DNA of 64,000 nt from Ruminococcus sp. (lineage in GTDB: Bacteria; Bacillota; Clostridia; Oscillospirales; Ruminococcaceae): positions 104,446 to 168,445 of the forward strand of contig JAEEVL010000004.1 of the NCBI GenBank assembly GCA_016290875.1, written 5' to 3'. The notes beneath the pieces are model-generated. The model ran no database searches. It was not told the origin of the DNA and saw nothing but the letters and a program-made list of their open reading frames with translations. Of the stretch, positions 44,185-51,537 are shown piece by piece (the stretch's first letter is position 1; each line of letters starts with the position of its first letter). Both the position numbers and the translations under genes were made by a program.

Positions 44185-44214
44185 TGTTTTATCACAAATT
44201 TTCAGTTACAGATA

Positions 44215-44883
44215 CTATTTTATGCACTCCTCTGCCCTGCGCCGCGCATATCTCTGGAGCGCGTCCATATCCGCTGAATTTATATCATAGAACTCTGTTT
44301 TTCCCGAATGGCAGTCGTAAACGCTCAGCGCAGAGCTGTACGCAAAGAAAACTATATCGTACTTCTCGGCACTTTCAGCCTGAACATCTCTTACAACATC
44401 AGACCAGTACATCTCCGTCACCGGTATCGGCAGAGCGTCCATGACCATTACCAGACCGAGTCTGCGGAACCCTTTTTTGCGGTAACTGCTGAGTTTGCGG
44501 AGCTTCTTGGTAAATATCCTCTCTATCGCTGACAGCTCGTCGTCCGAATCCACAGACGGCAGTATATAGTAGCTGTCTCCGGGAGTAGCTCCCCTTTGTT
44601 CAGCCTTTTCACGGTAACGCTTGTCACCTGTCTTCCAGTAGTGCAGACAATCTCCGACGATAGCCATATTGTTATTTATAGCGATCTCTGTGACCTCTAT
44701 GCCTATTGACCTGTCCTCTGCCTGGAGGTCGGGCGCATCACATACAGTCAGGCTGTCGTATTCATCGAAGCAGTATCTCAGCACAGCAAGGGCAAAGTGC
44801 TCTGTATAGTATTTCATATCCTCCGCTCTGAGCGGAGAGGCAAAGCGGCTGTTTCTTATCTCGTCTGATAGCTCGATACTCAT
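44215..44883 (-). CDS. Uncharacterised protein with a possible PD-(D/E)xK-like core
   Basis: 222 residues, not recognised. The segment DAPDLQ (about 49-54) followed by SIGIEVTE (about 59-66) has the spacing of a PD...ExT/K nuclease core, and a KK/K-rich helix (about 127-140) follows. No membrane segment or signal. The next gene upstream is the ABC-F gene, 61 nt away but with its own promoter; this gene may be on the same transcript. The nuclease idea is tentative. Confidence 0.5.
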   Translation of the reverse strand: MSIELSDEIRNSRFASPLRAEDMKYYTEHFALAVLRYCFDEYDSLTVCDAPDLQAEDRSIGIEVTEIAINNNMAIVGDCLHYWKTGDKRYREKAEQRGATPGDSYYILPSVDSDDELSAIERIFTKKLRKLSSYRKKGFRRLGLVMVMDALPIPVTEMYWSDVVRDVQAESAEKYDIVFFAYSSALSVYDCHSGKTEFYDINSADMDALQRYARRRAEECIK

Positions 44884-44944
44884 TGCTGCACCTCCTCCGG
44901 CTTTTTTCTAATTATACCACAGAGGTGCTTTCAAGTCAATCGAG

Positions 44945-46471
44945 TTACAAGCTGACCGTTCTTGTGGCTATCTTTTCACGAAATCGAACATCGTGCTCCA
45001 CAAACAGCATAGTCGGCTGATATGTCAGTATGAGTTCTTCTATCTGCATACGCGAGAAAACGTCGATATAGTTGAGCGGTTCGTCCCATATGTAGAGATG
45101 TGCCGGAGTTATCAGGCTTGCCGCTATAATGACCTTTTTCTTCTGTCCCTCTGAGAAATCCTCCATTTTTTTCGAGAACTGCTCCCTTTCAAAACCAAGC
45201 TGGCGCAGGACGGTACACAGCAGACTTCTGTCGAGGCCACGCTCTTCACAGAGTTCATATACGCTTCCGCCTAGTCCGGAAGTATCCTGATCAATATAGG
45301 ATATTATCAGTCCGGAAGCAGTCTCGAATGTTCCGCTCTCTGCGAACTCAGCCGGCTGACACTCAATACCTGCGCTGCGCAGAACGGACTTGATAAGCGT
45401 TGACTTACCGCAGCCGTTCTCACCGTGAAGAGCTATACGCTCGCCCTGTTCCACCATCATAGTCAGACCGTCCAGCACAGCTTTCTCCGCGTCTGCGTAC
45501 CGGAAGCTGTAATCGCGTATATTCACAAGTGTATTCTTGTAGTGTTTCAGCGGTGAGAGCTTCAGATCAGGCTGACGCTCAAGATCCTGGAGCAATCCCT
45601 CTTTTTCGCTTATCTCGCGGTCGATGCGGTTTTCGAGGTTCATCACTCTGCTCTGCATCTTCTTGGTCTTCGCCCCGATGAAAGCCCTGGTACTGATACA
45701 GCGGTCGTGCTCCTTGACCGGATCAAAGCCTATCTTGGTGCGTTCGTTCTTGTCTGCCCAGTCAGCAGCTCTCTTCGCTGCCTGCCGCAGCTTCTTTATC
45801 TCTTTCTTGTGCTTTTCGTTTTCAGCAAGAGCAAAGCTGTCACGGCGCTGTTTGTTCTCCCACCAAACGGAGAAATTTCCATTCTGTACATCAATCGTCC
45901 TTCGGTTCAGAACAAGTACATGATCGATACAGGCATCAAGCAGATCTCTGTCATGCGATACCAGTATAAAGCCTTTTTTCGCTGCAAGATACTCTTTCAC
46001 GTTGTCACGCGATCCCATATCAAGATGATTGGTAGGTTCGTCGATGAGCAGAAAGTCGTTCTCGCCCGAAAACAGCACTGCAAGCAGAACTTTTGTCCGC
46101 TCGCCGTGACTGAGCGTATCAAATCGCCGGTAGAGGAGTTCCGCATCCGCACCAAGCTGACTCAGCTCGCATATAACACGCCATTCCTCGCAGTCAGGGC
46201 GAAGTTCATCAAGGAATTCCGAAGCACAGCGCTTCATCTGTTCAGCCGTGATCTCATACGGAAAGTAACCGAAATGCACCGACGCACTGATAGAGCCCTG
46301 ATAGGTGTATTTCCCGAGCAGAAGATTCAGAAAAGTCGTCTTTCCCTTGCCGTTTCTGCCTATAAAGCCAAGTTTCCAGTTCGTATCTATTGAGAAAGAA
46401 GCATTCTCGAAGATATTATCGAAGCTCCCCTCGTAGTAAAATGTAAGTCCGTTAACACTTATCTGTGACAT
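44945..46471 (-). CDS. Lsa-type ABC-F ribosome-protection ATPase
   Basis: 508 residues, two ABC domains and no membrane part. First: GRNGKGKTT, LSHGERTK, LLIDEPTNHLD. Second: GENGCGKST, FSEGQKKK, YIWDEPLNYID. The linker between them (about 190-330) is long and basic, as in antibiotic-resistance ABC-F proteins. The N-terminal sequence (VNGLTFYYEGSFDNIFEN) is of the Lsa/CplR group that displaces lincosamides, streptogramin A and pleuromutilins from the ribosome. ATG 46471 has GGAGG 7 nt upstream. Resistance spectrum is inference. Confidence 0.88.
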   Translation of the reverse strand: MSQISVNGLTFYYEGSFDNIFENASFSIDTNWKLGFIGRNGKGKTTFLNLLLGKYTYQGSISASVHFGYFPYEITAEQMKRCASEFLDELRPDCEEWRVICELSQLGADAELLYRRFDTLSHGERTKVLLAVLFSGENDFLLIDEPTNHLDMGSRDNVKEYLAAKKGFILVSHDRDLLDACIDHVLVLNRRTIDVQNGNFSVWWENKQRRDSFALAENEKHKKEIKKLRQAAKRAADWADKNERTKIGFDPVKEHDRCISTRAFIGAKTKKMQSRVMNLENRIDREISEKEGLLQDLERQPDLKLSPLKHYKNTLVNIRDYSFRYADAEKAVLDGLTMMVEQGERIALHGENGCGKSTLIKSVLRSAGIECQPAEFAESGTFETASGLIISYIDQDTSGLGGSVYELCEERGLDRSLLCTVLRQLGFEREQFSKKMEDFSEGQKKKVIIAASLITPAHLYIWDEPLNYIDVFSRMQIEELILTYQPTMLFVEHDVRFREKIATRTVSL

Positions 46472-46506
46472 ATACATCCCTCCTGTCAGTTTCCACGGCA
46501 CCGCAC

Positions 46507-46542
46507 AAAAAAACGGAGCCGCCCGTTGCCAGACAGTTCCGT
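46507..46542 (-). terminator. Second terminator hairpin in the ABC-F leader
   Basis: ACGGA.C.G.C/G.G.CTCCGT stem with several G-U pairs, followed by TTTTTTT on the minus strand, 36 nt before the ABC-F start codon. Confidence 0.65.
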
Positions 46543-46608
46543 TATGTATCTATGACCTCAGTATAAACTGATAAAGGGCATACAAAGCCGCCGAAGTAAT
46601 TAGCGCAC

Positions 46609-46737
46609 AAAAAAGAGAGGTCATGAGAACATAAACCACTTTTGGCAACATGATAAAGCAGTACACAAAATGCAGACTGCCGGTAATTATTCATGTGATC
46701 AAAAGTAGGTTATCTTCTCATCTTCTCGCCTCTCTCT
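46609..46737 (-). promoter_or_regulatory. Attenuator leader with a 3-codon upstream ORF before the ABC-F gene
   Basis: Arms 46737-46691 and 46652-46615 pair over a long, interrupted stem (AGAGAGG, ATGAGAA, AACC, ACTTTTG and ATGA blocks with their complements) followed by TTTTTT at 46614-46609. The upstream ORF ATG-AGA-AGA-TAA (46721-46710), with AGAGG 7 nt before it, lies in the 5' strand of the stem. A drug-stalled ribosome would prevent termination, as known for several ABC-F and erm leaders. Confidence 0.8.
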
Positions 46738-46752
46738 GCAATAATTTTCTAT

Positions 46753-46781
46753 ATTATAGCACAACGCTCACGGCTTGTCAA
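46753..46781 (-). promoter_or_regulatory. Promoter of the ABC-F leader
   Basis: TTGACA (46781-46776), 17 nt, TATAAT (46758-46753), near-consensus. Confidence 0.85.
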
Positions 46782-46806
46782 GAACTTTTTTCAGCAGCCG
46801 CTGCGT

Positions 46807-47388
46807 TTATTCAAAGCCCATCGCTTTCTTTACGATGAGCATTTTATCATTGCCGATAAGCTCACCAAGAAGTACAAATGCGACTTCCGGAGCTGTCTGA
46901 GGACACCATGAAGTTATGACGTTCTCCGTTTTCACAACAGGTTCATTGACTACCACCGCTTCGAATGCGGCAAGCTGCTTTTGCCTTTGCCCGTCGTTAA
47001 GATGATAAGTCGTAGCTCTCCTGCCTTTCAGTATTCCGCTGTGTGCAAGCGCAAGTGCGCCGACACACACAGACGCGATCATTTTATGCCCGGAGTTGAA
47101 CTCCCTGATGAGATCAACGACTTCATCAGAATAAGCTTCCTCATAGAAGCCGAACTCCTCAAAACCGCCCGGCACAGCCAAAGCATCATAATCATCAGCA
47201 CATATATCCTTCAGCAGCACATCAACACTCATAGGAACACCAAATGTACTCACGACCGTTTTCTGCATACCGCAGGTAACTACTTCTACATCATTGTCGT
47301 AGGAAGTGCCTGCCCAGCCGAATACATCGATGAAAGCGCTTGCTTCCATTGTCTCAAAGCCTTTTGCAAGAAATAGCAATACCTTCAT
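46807..47388 (-). CDS. DJ-1/PfpI-family protein
   Basis: 193 residues. The conserved Glu is in AKGFETMEA (about 8-16), and the nucleophile-elbow Cys is in ASVCVGALA (near 104-112). These mark the DJ-1/ThiJ branch. Family members act as deglycases/glyoxalases or redox-sensing chaperones. SD AAGGAG before ATG 47388. It is 17 nt downstream of folA and may be the last gene of the folate operon. Confidence 0.85.
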   Translation of the reverse strand: MKVLLFLAKGFETMEASAFIDVFGWAGTSYDNDVEVVTCGMQKTVVSTFGVPMSVDVLLKDICADDYDALAVPGGFEEFGFYEEAYSDEVVDLIREFNSGHKMIASVCVGALALAHSGILKGRRATTYHLNDGQRQKQLAAFEAVVVNEPVVKTENVITSWCPQTAPEVAFVLLGELIGNDKMLIVKKAMGFE

Positions 47389-47405
47389 TTTTATGCTCCT
47401 TACTA

Positions 47406-47885
47406 TCAGCGTTCATATACACAGAAACGCAGTCTGAGTTCCGGACGTTCATCACAGCTGACGAGGTGAAAGCACTCCGGCAGCTCCGGGAAATATACAT
47501 CTCCCTCGTATTCATCGTAAAGCTCGGTGAGGTATACTCTTTTCGCAAGTGCAAGTCCCTGTTCGTAGACAGCCGCACCTCCGCAGAGAAATATGCCTTT
47601 CAGCGGCTTGCGGAGCGCATATCTTTCAGCTATGGCAACAGCCTCCGTCAGACTTCTGGCAGTACGAAGCATTTTTCCGCTGTACATCTTACTTCCGGAA
47701 ATAACGATATTCAGCCTTCCAGGAAGAGGTCTGCCAATGCTGTCATATGTTTTTCTGCCCATAATAACAGCACCGCCGGTCGTAAGAGCCTTGAAGTAAG
47801 CTCTGTCCTCCGGAATATCCCACGGAATTGAACCGCCGCTTCCGATGACACGGTTCTTCGCAGCAGCCGCAATTATGCTTATCAC
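47406..47885 (-). CDS. folA: Dihydrofolate reductase
   Basis: 159 residues, standard DHFR length. IAAAAKNRVIGSGGSIPWDIPEDRAYFK includes the WD..ED active-site region; MGRKTYDSIGRPLPGR and FLCGGAAVYEQ bind NADPH. Reduces dihydrofolate to tetrahydrofolate. GTG start at 47885 overlaps the folBK stop by 4 nt. Confidence 0.94.
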   Translation of the reverse strand: MISIIAAAAKNRVIGSGGSIPWDIPEDRAYFKALTTGGAVIMGRKTYDSIGRPLPGRLNIVISGSKMYSGKMLRTARSLTEAVAIAERYALRKPLKGIFLCGGAAVYEQGLALAKRVYLTELYDEYEGDVYFPELPECFHLVSCDERPELRLRFCVYER

Positions 47886-48700
47886 TTCTTCTCCAGCTTT
47901 TCAAGAAGCTGCATCATTGTCAGTCCCAGCACGGGATGGCGGTAATAGGGAGCGAGTTCCGCAGCCGGTTTCAGTACAAAGGTGCGGTTCTGCATATCGG
48001 GGTGCGGAACGATAAGGTCGGGATCGGAAATAATATCCTCATCATAGAGTATCAGGTCGAGATCGAGAGTTCTCGGTCCCCAGTGTATCTCGCGTGTGCG
48101 GTGTGCAGACTTTTCAACTTCCTGCATGAATTCAAGCAGTCCGTGAGGTGAGAGCATAGTCTCGCAGAGCACTGCACCGTTCAGGAAGTCATCCTGCTTG
48201 GTATAGCCGTACGGTTTTGTAACGATAAGCTCAGAACAGCGGACGTTCCTTATCTGAGGGCAGGCGCAGAGCTGCTCCACCGCACCTGTGATATATCCTC
48301 TGCTGTCTCCGACATTCGAGCCGAGAGCTATAAGAGCTCTGTGCCAGCCGCGGTGTATCTTCACAGAAACAGAAGCAAAATCCATTTCGATAGGAGCTTC
48401 CGGCTTTCTTATTTCTATGTCCACAGCTCTGACAGCCGGGAATTCGCGCAGAACAGCTTCGGCAGCAGTCTGTGCGGCAGTTTCAATAAGGCGGTATACG
48501 TTGTCGGTCATAACTCTTTCAAGAAGAGCGCAGACCTTGCTGTAATCAACGGAACAGGAGAGCTCGTCCAGCATACCGGCTTTTTCGGTATCTGTATACA
48601 GAACAGCATTCAGATAGAAGTTCTGACCGTTGATGTTTTCGTGTTCAAAAACGCCGTGATGAGCGAATATTTTCAGCTCGTCTATACAGATCTTATCCAC
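47882..48700 (-). CDS. folBK: Fused dihydroneopterin aldolase and HPPK
   Basis: 272 residues. Residues 1 to about 118 are FolB (DELKIFAHHGVFEHE; VDYSKVC; IEIRKPEAPI). Residues about 122-270 are FolK (ALIALGSNVGDSRGYI; EVEKSAHRTREIHWGPRTLDLDLILYDE; VPHPDMQNRTFVL). The fusion performs consecutive steps, dihydroneopterin to the hydroxymethyl-pterin and its diphosphate. GTG start at 48700 overlaps folP by 8 nt. Confidence 0.94.
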   Translation of the reverse strand: MDKICIDELKIFAHHGVFEHENINGQNFYLNAVLYTDTEKAGMLDELSCSVDYSKVCALLERVMTDNVYRLIETAAQTAAEAVLREFPAVRAVDIEIRKPEAPIEMDFASVSVKIHRGWHRALIALGSNVGDSRGYITGAVEQLCACPQIRNVRCSELIVTKPYGYTKQDDFLNGAVLCETMLSPHGLLEFMQEVEKSAHRTREIHWGPRTLDLDLILYDEDIISDPDLIVPHPDMQNRTFVLKPAAELAPYYRHPVLGLTMMQLLEKLEKK

Positions 48701-49514
48701 GTTTGTACCCTTTCATAATAGCCTGAGTCATTTTAATGGCACGGAGGTTCTCCTTTACATCGTGAACTCTTACAAAAGCCGCTCCGCGCATAACGCCGAT
48801 AACGGTAGTAGCAACAGTTCCCTCCATTCTCTCACTGCTGGGCAGGTCAAGCGTAAGACCGATGACCGACTTGCGTGATGTTCCGAGAAGAACCGGACAG
48901 CCAAGGTCGTTCAGCATATCCATACGGTCGATAGCTTCGAGGTTGTTCTCGTAGGACTTAGCAAAACCTACACCGGGATCGAGTATTATCTTACTGCGTT
49001 CGATACCTGCTTTATCAGCTATGCTCAGCGTAATGCGTAGATCATCGAGAAGATCGTCCATAAACACTTTATAATCCATATTGTCCCTGTTGTGCATGAG
49101 ACAGCACGGCAGACCGCTTTCCGCGATGAACTCTGCCATTTCGCCGTTATCGTGTCTTAGTCCGCACACATCATTGATGAGATCGGCACCGGCTTCTACC
49201 GCCGCAGCTGCAACCCTGTGCTTATATGAGTCTATGGACACAGGAATATCAAAATTCTTCTTGACAGCTTCGATAACGGGAGCTGTTCTCGATATCTCCT
49301 CTTCGTCACTGATACGTGTGAATCCAGGGCGTGTTGATTCGCCGCCGATGTCTATTATATCAGCTCCCTCAGAGATCATTTCTTCCGCATGGCGAAGAGC
49401 CTTGTCGAGGGTATTGAACTTTCCTCCGTCTGAAAACGAGTCCGGAGTAACATTGAGTATACCCATAACATAGCAGTTATTCTCTGTATCAAAATTTCTG
49501 TTGCCTATTATCAA
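48693..49514 (-). CDS. folP: Dihydropteroate synthase
   Basis: 273 residues. MGILNVTPDSFSDGGKF, GADIIDIGGESTRPG, DPGVGFAKSYENN and LLGTSRKSVIG are the classic DHPS loops. Joins the pterin diphosphate and p-aminobenzoate. The start is TTG 49514 with GAGGTG about 8 nt upstream, which gives the expected N-terminus. It is 3 nt after the HD gene. Confidence 0.94.
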   Translation of the reverse strand: MIIGNRNFDTENNCYVMGILNVTPDSFSDGGKFNTLDKALRHAEEMISEGADIIDIGGESTRPGFTRISDEEEISRTAPVIEAVKKNFDIPVSIDSYKHRVAAAAVEAGADLINDVCGLRHDNGEMAEFIAESGLPCCLMHNRDNMDYKVFMDDLLDDLRITLSIADKAGIERSKIILDPGVGFAKSYENNLEAIDRMDMLNDLGCPVLLGTSRKSVIGLTLDLPSSERMEGTVATTVIGVMRGAAFVRVHDVKENLRAIKMTQAIMKGYKRG

Positions 49515-49517
49515 AAC

Positions 49518-50003
49518 TTACACCTCTATGTCAAGATTTTTCTTATCGTCCGGCCAGTTGCATTTCTCACGCGCAGAACAGTCGAAGCACATCCTCGACT
49601 TTTTGTCTGCGGCACAGAATATCCTTCCGAGCTCGTCACCGGCTCTTGTAATATCCCTGTGAGAGGCGATAAGACGTATTATCTTTGCTTTCATGTCTTC
49701 GGGGCAGTCAACTTCGCTGAGTATACAGTCTGCCAGAGCCTGTCCTGCAATATCGTGCGGGATGCCCATAGTTATCTCCTGAGTCCTGCCGATGTCATGG
49801 AGCAATGCCGCCGAGTACACAAGGTCGCGGTCAGCTCTTACGCCCATTTCCCTGCACATATGCATAGTGATACGCGCCACGCTGAGGAAATGTTCCATAT
49901 CGTGACGGCAGAATTCTCTGTCAGCTTCGAGCACAGCCAGCTTGCTGAGCTGCTCGGTGTAGCTTCTGTTTTTAATTATCCTGTTGGTTATCTCGAGTTC
50001 CAT
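49518..50003 (-). CDS. HD-domain phosphohydrolase heading the folate operon
   Basis: 161 residues. HD motif: His in CRHDMEHFLSVAR, ALLHDIGR, and DIAGQALA, DITRA further on. The C-terminal part has a Cys cluster (MCFDCSAREKCNW) that could bind a metal. First gene of an operon with folP, folBK and folA, so it may remove phosphate from dihydroneopterin phosphates, a step with no clear enzyme here. FolE is not in the window. ATG 50003 behind AGGAGAAGGGG. Confidence 0.8.
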   Translation of the reverse strand: MELEITNRIIKNRSYTEQLSKLAVLEADREFCRHDMEHFLSVARITMHMCREMGVRADRDLVYSAALLHDIGRTQEITMGIPHDIAGQALADCILSEVDCPEDMKAKIIRLIASHRDITRAGDELGRIFCAADKKSRMCFDCSAREKCNWPDDKKNLDIEV

Positions 50004-50037
50004 TTTACCCCTTCTCCTGAAATAACAATACTTACAT

Positions 50038-50066
50038 ATTATACCATATAGTTATAAAAATAGCAA
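50038..50066 (-). promoter_or_regulatory. Folate operon promoter
   Basis: TTGCTA (50066-50061), 17 nt, TATAAT (50043-50038). Confidence 0.75.
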
Positions 50067-50090
50067 CAGTAATATTTCATGACAACAAAA

Positions 50091-50119
50091 TGAACAAACC
50101 CCGGAACTGCGTCCCGGGG
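50091..50119 (-). terminator. Terminator of the acyltransferase gene
   Basis: CCCCGGG/CCGGGG stem followed on the minus strand by TTTGTTC. Confidence 0.65.
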
Positions 50120-50162
50120 CAAGAATACAAAATCTGCGGCTGATATGATCAAAGTCAGCCTT

Positions 50163-51398
50163 TCATCGAGAATTGTTATCCTCAGCTTTCATCATTTTTA
50201 CTTCTTCTATTGAACGCTTAACGCCCTTCTCACAGAAGGTATACAGCAAAACTATGATCAGCGATAGAACAAGAGATTTAAAGTATATCTTGGGCACTAT
50301 CTCATACATATGCCTGAATCTTAACAGGAATTTCGGATATTCATATTTTTTGTTAAAAGCACCGTAATACTTAAGATCATACCCATACGATATCAGGTAG
50401 GTCAGCAGAGTAGTCTGTGCAAGAACAGACAGGACTTTCGTTACCGCCTTTGACTTTATCGTTATATCAAACAGCAGCAGAAATACCATTGCCGAGAGTA
50501 TAAACACAAAGTAGTTATCATATGCGAATAAATATCCTGAATGGAAAAGATGCTCATCATTCCTGTAAGAATCGAGATACAGCTTTCTTGTCATGATTGC
50601 AAGACACACAGCAAACACACTGAAGAATATCAGTTTATTCCGCAGAGTTCTCTTCGGAGGATACTCGCGTATGTAACATCCGAGGAAGTAATAAGCTATC
50701 GGAAACACGCGCTTCATATAAGTAGGCAGGAGCTGTATCTGTCTGTCGGGATCTCTTCCTATGTAAAGCGACGGTCCTGCTACAAACAGAAGGAACACAG
50801 TCACAAGAAGTATCGTATGCTGTTTTCTTCCTTCGAGGTTATTGAACATAACATTAAGGAACGGTATCAGCATGAACATAATAAGATACATCTTCACATA
50901 CCAGGCATTATCGCAAAGTGAGAATTCCAGCACACCTTTCAGCAGATCCCAGTTATCAGGATCCCAGCCTAAATCTTTTCTGTATTTCAGACAGGAGAAA
51001 CTTCCGATCAGATAGAAGACCAGTATTTTTATAAGCGCACTGTAATACTTTGCCGACAGCGTTTTGTTCTTCATAAGATAACCTGTAGTTATCATAAACA
51101 GAGGGACAGCTGTATAGCCGATCCACAGAACGATCATCGGCGGTATATAACCTTTGTTGTCAATAGGAATCGAAGTATAGAATGCCGTATTCAGATAGAA
51201 ATGCGTCACTATTACAAATATAGCTGCCATTATCTTGATAATATCGATTCCGCAGCTTCGCTTAGGCAATGCAGGAACAGCTGCCTGTACTGCTTCAGGT
51301 GTACTGATCTTTTCTTTACTATCAGCTTTTGATTTATTGGTCTGCTTTTTATTTTTACCGACTGAATTTTCCTTAGTATTCTGCTTTTTCTTGTCCAT
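50163..51398 (-). CDS. Membrane acyltransferase (acyltransferase 3 family)
   Basis: 411 residues. A Lys/Gln-rich cytosolic tail (1 to about 48) is followed by ten or so membrane helices. The family start reads CGIDIIKIMAAIFVIVTHFYLN, with the catalytic His in VTHF; WYVKMYLIMFMLIPFLN follows. Such proteins O-acetylate surface polysaccharides or other envelope molecules. ATG 51398 has AAGGAG 6 nt upstream. Monocistronic. Confidence 0.82.
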   Translation of the reverse strand: MDKKKQNTKENSVGKNKKQTNKSKADSKEKISTPEAVQAAVPALPKRSCGIDIIKIMAAIFVIVTHFYLNTAFYTSIPIDNKGYIPPMIVLWIGYTAVPLFMITTGYLMKNKTLSAKYYSALIKILVFYLIGSFSCLKYRKDLGWDPDNWDLLKGVLEFSLCDNAWYVKMYLIMFMLIPFLNVMFNNLEGRKQHTILLVTVFLLFVAGPSLYIGRDPDRQIQLLPTYMKRVFPIAYYFLGCYIREYPPKRTLRNKLIFFSVFAVCLAIMTRKLYLDSYRNDEHLFHSGYLFAYDNYFVFILSAMVFLLLFDITIKSKAVTKVLSVLAQTTLLTYLISYGYDLKYYGAFNKKYEYPKFLLRFRHMYEIVPKIYFKSLVLSLIIVLLYTFCEKGVKRSIEEVKMMKAEDNNSR

Positions 51399-51491
51399 AA
51401 GCATCTCCTTGTATAATTTTGAATAATTCTGATACAATTAATTATATCACGTAGTTAATAAAATTTCAATCGTCTGATTAACCAAATATAA

Positions 51492-51527
51492 ACAAAAAAC
51501 ATCCGTACCCATTAGGATACGGACGTA
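51492..51527 (-). terminator. Terminator of the xylanase/esterase gene
   Basis: ACGTCCGTAT/TACGGATGT stem followed by TTTTTTG on the minus strand. Confidence 0.8.
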
Positions 51528-51537
51528 ATGTTATCAG

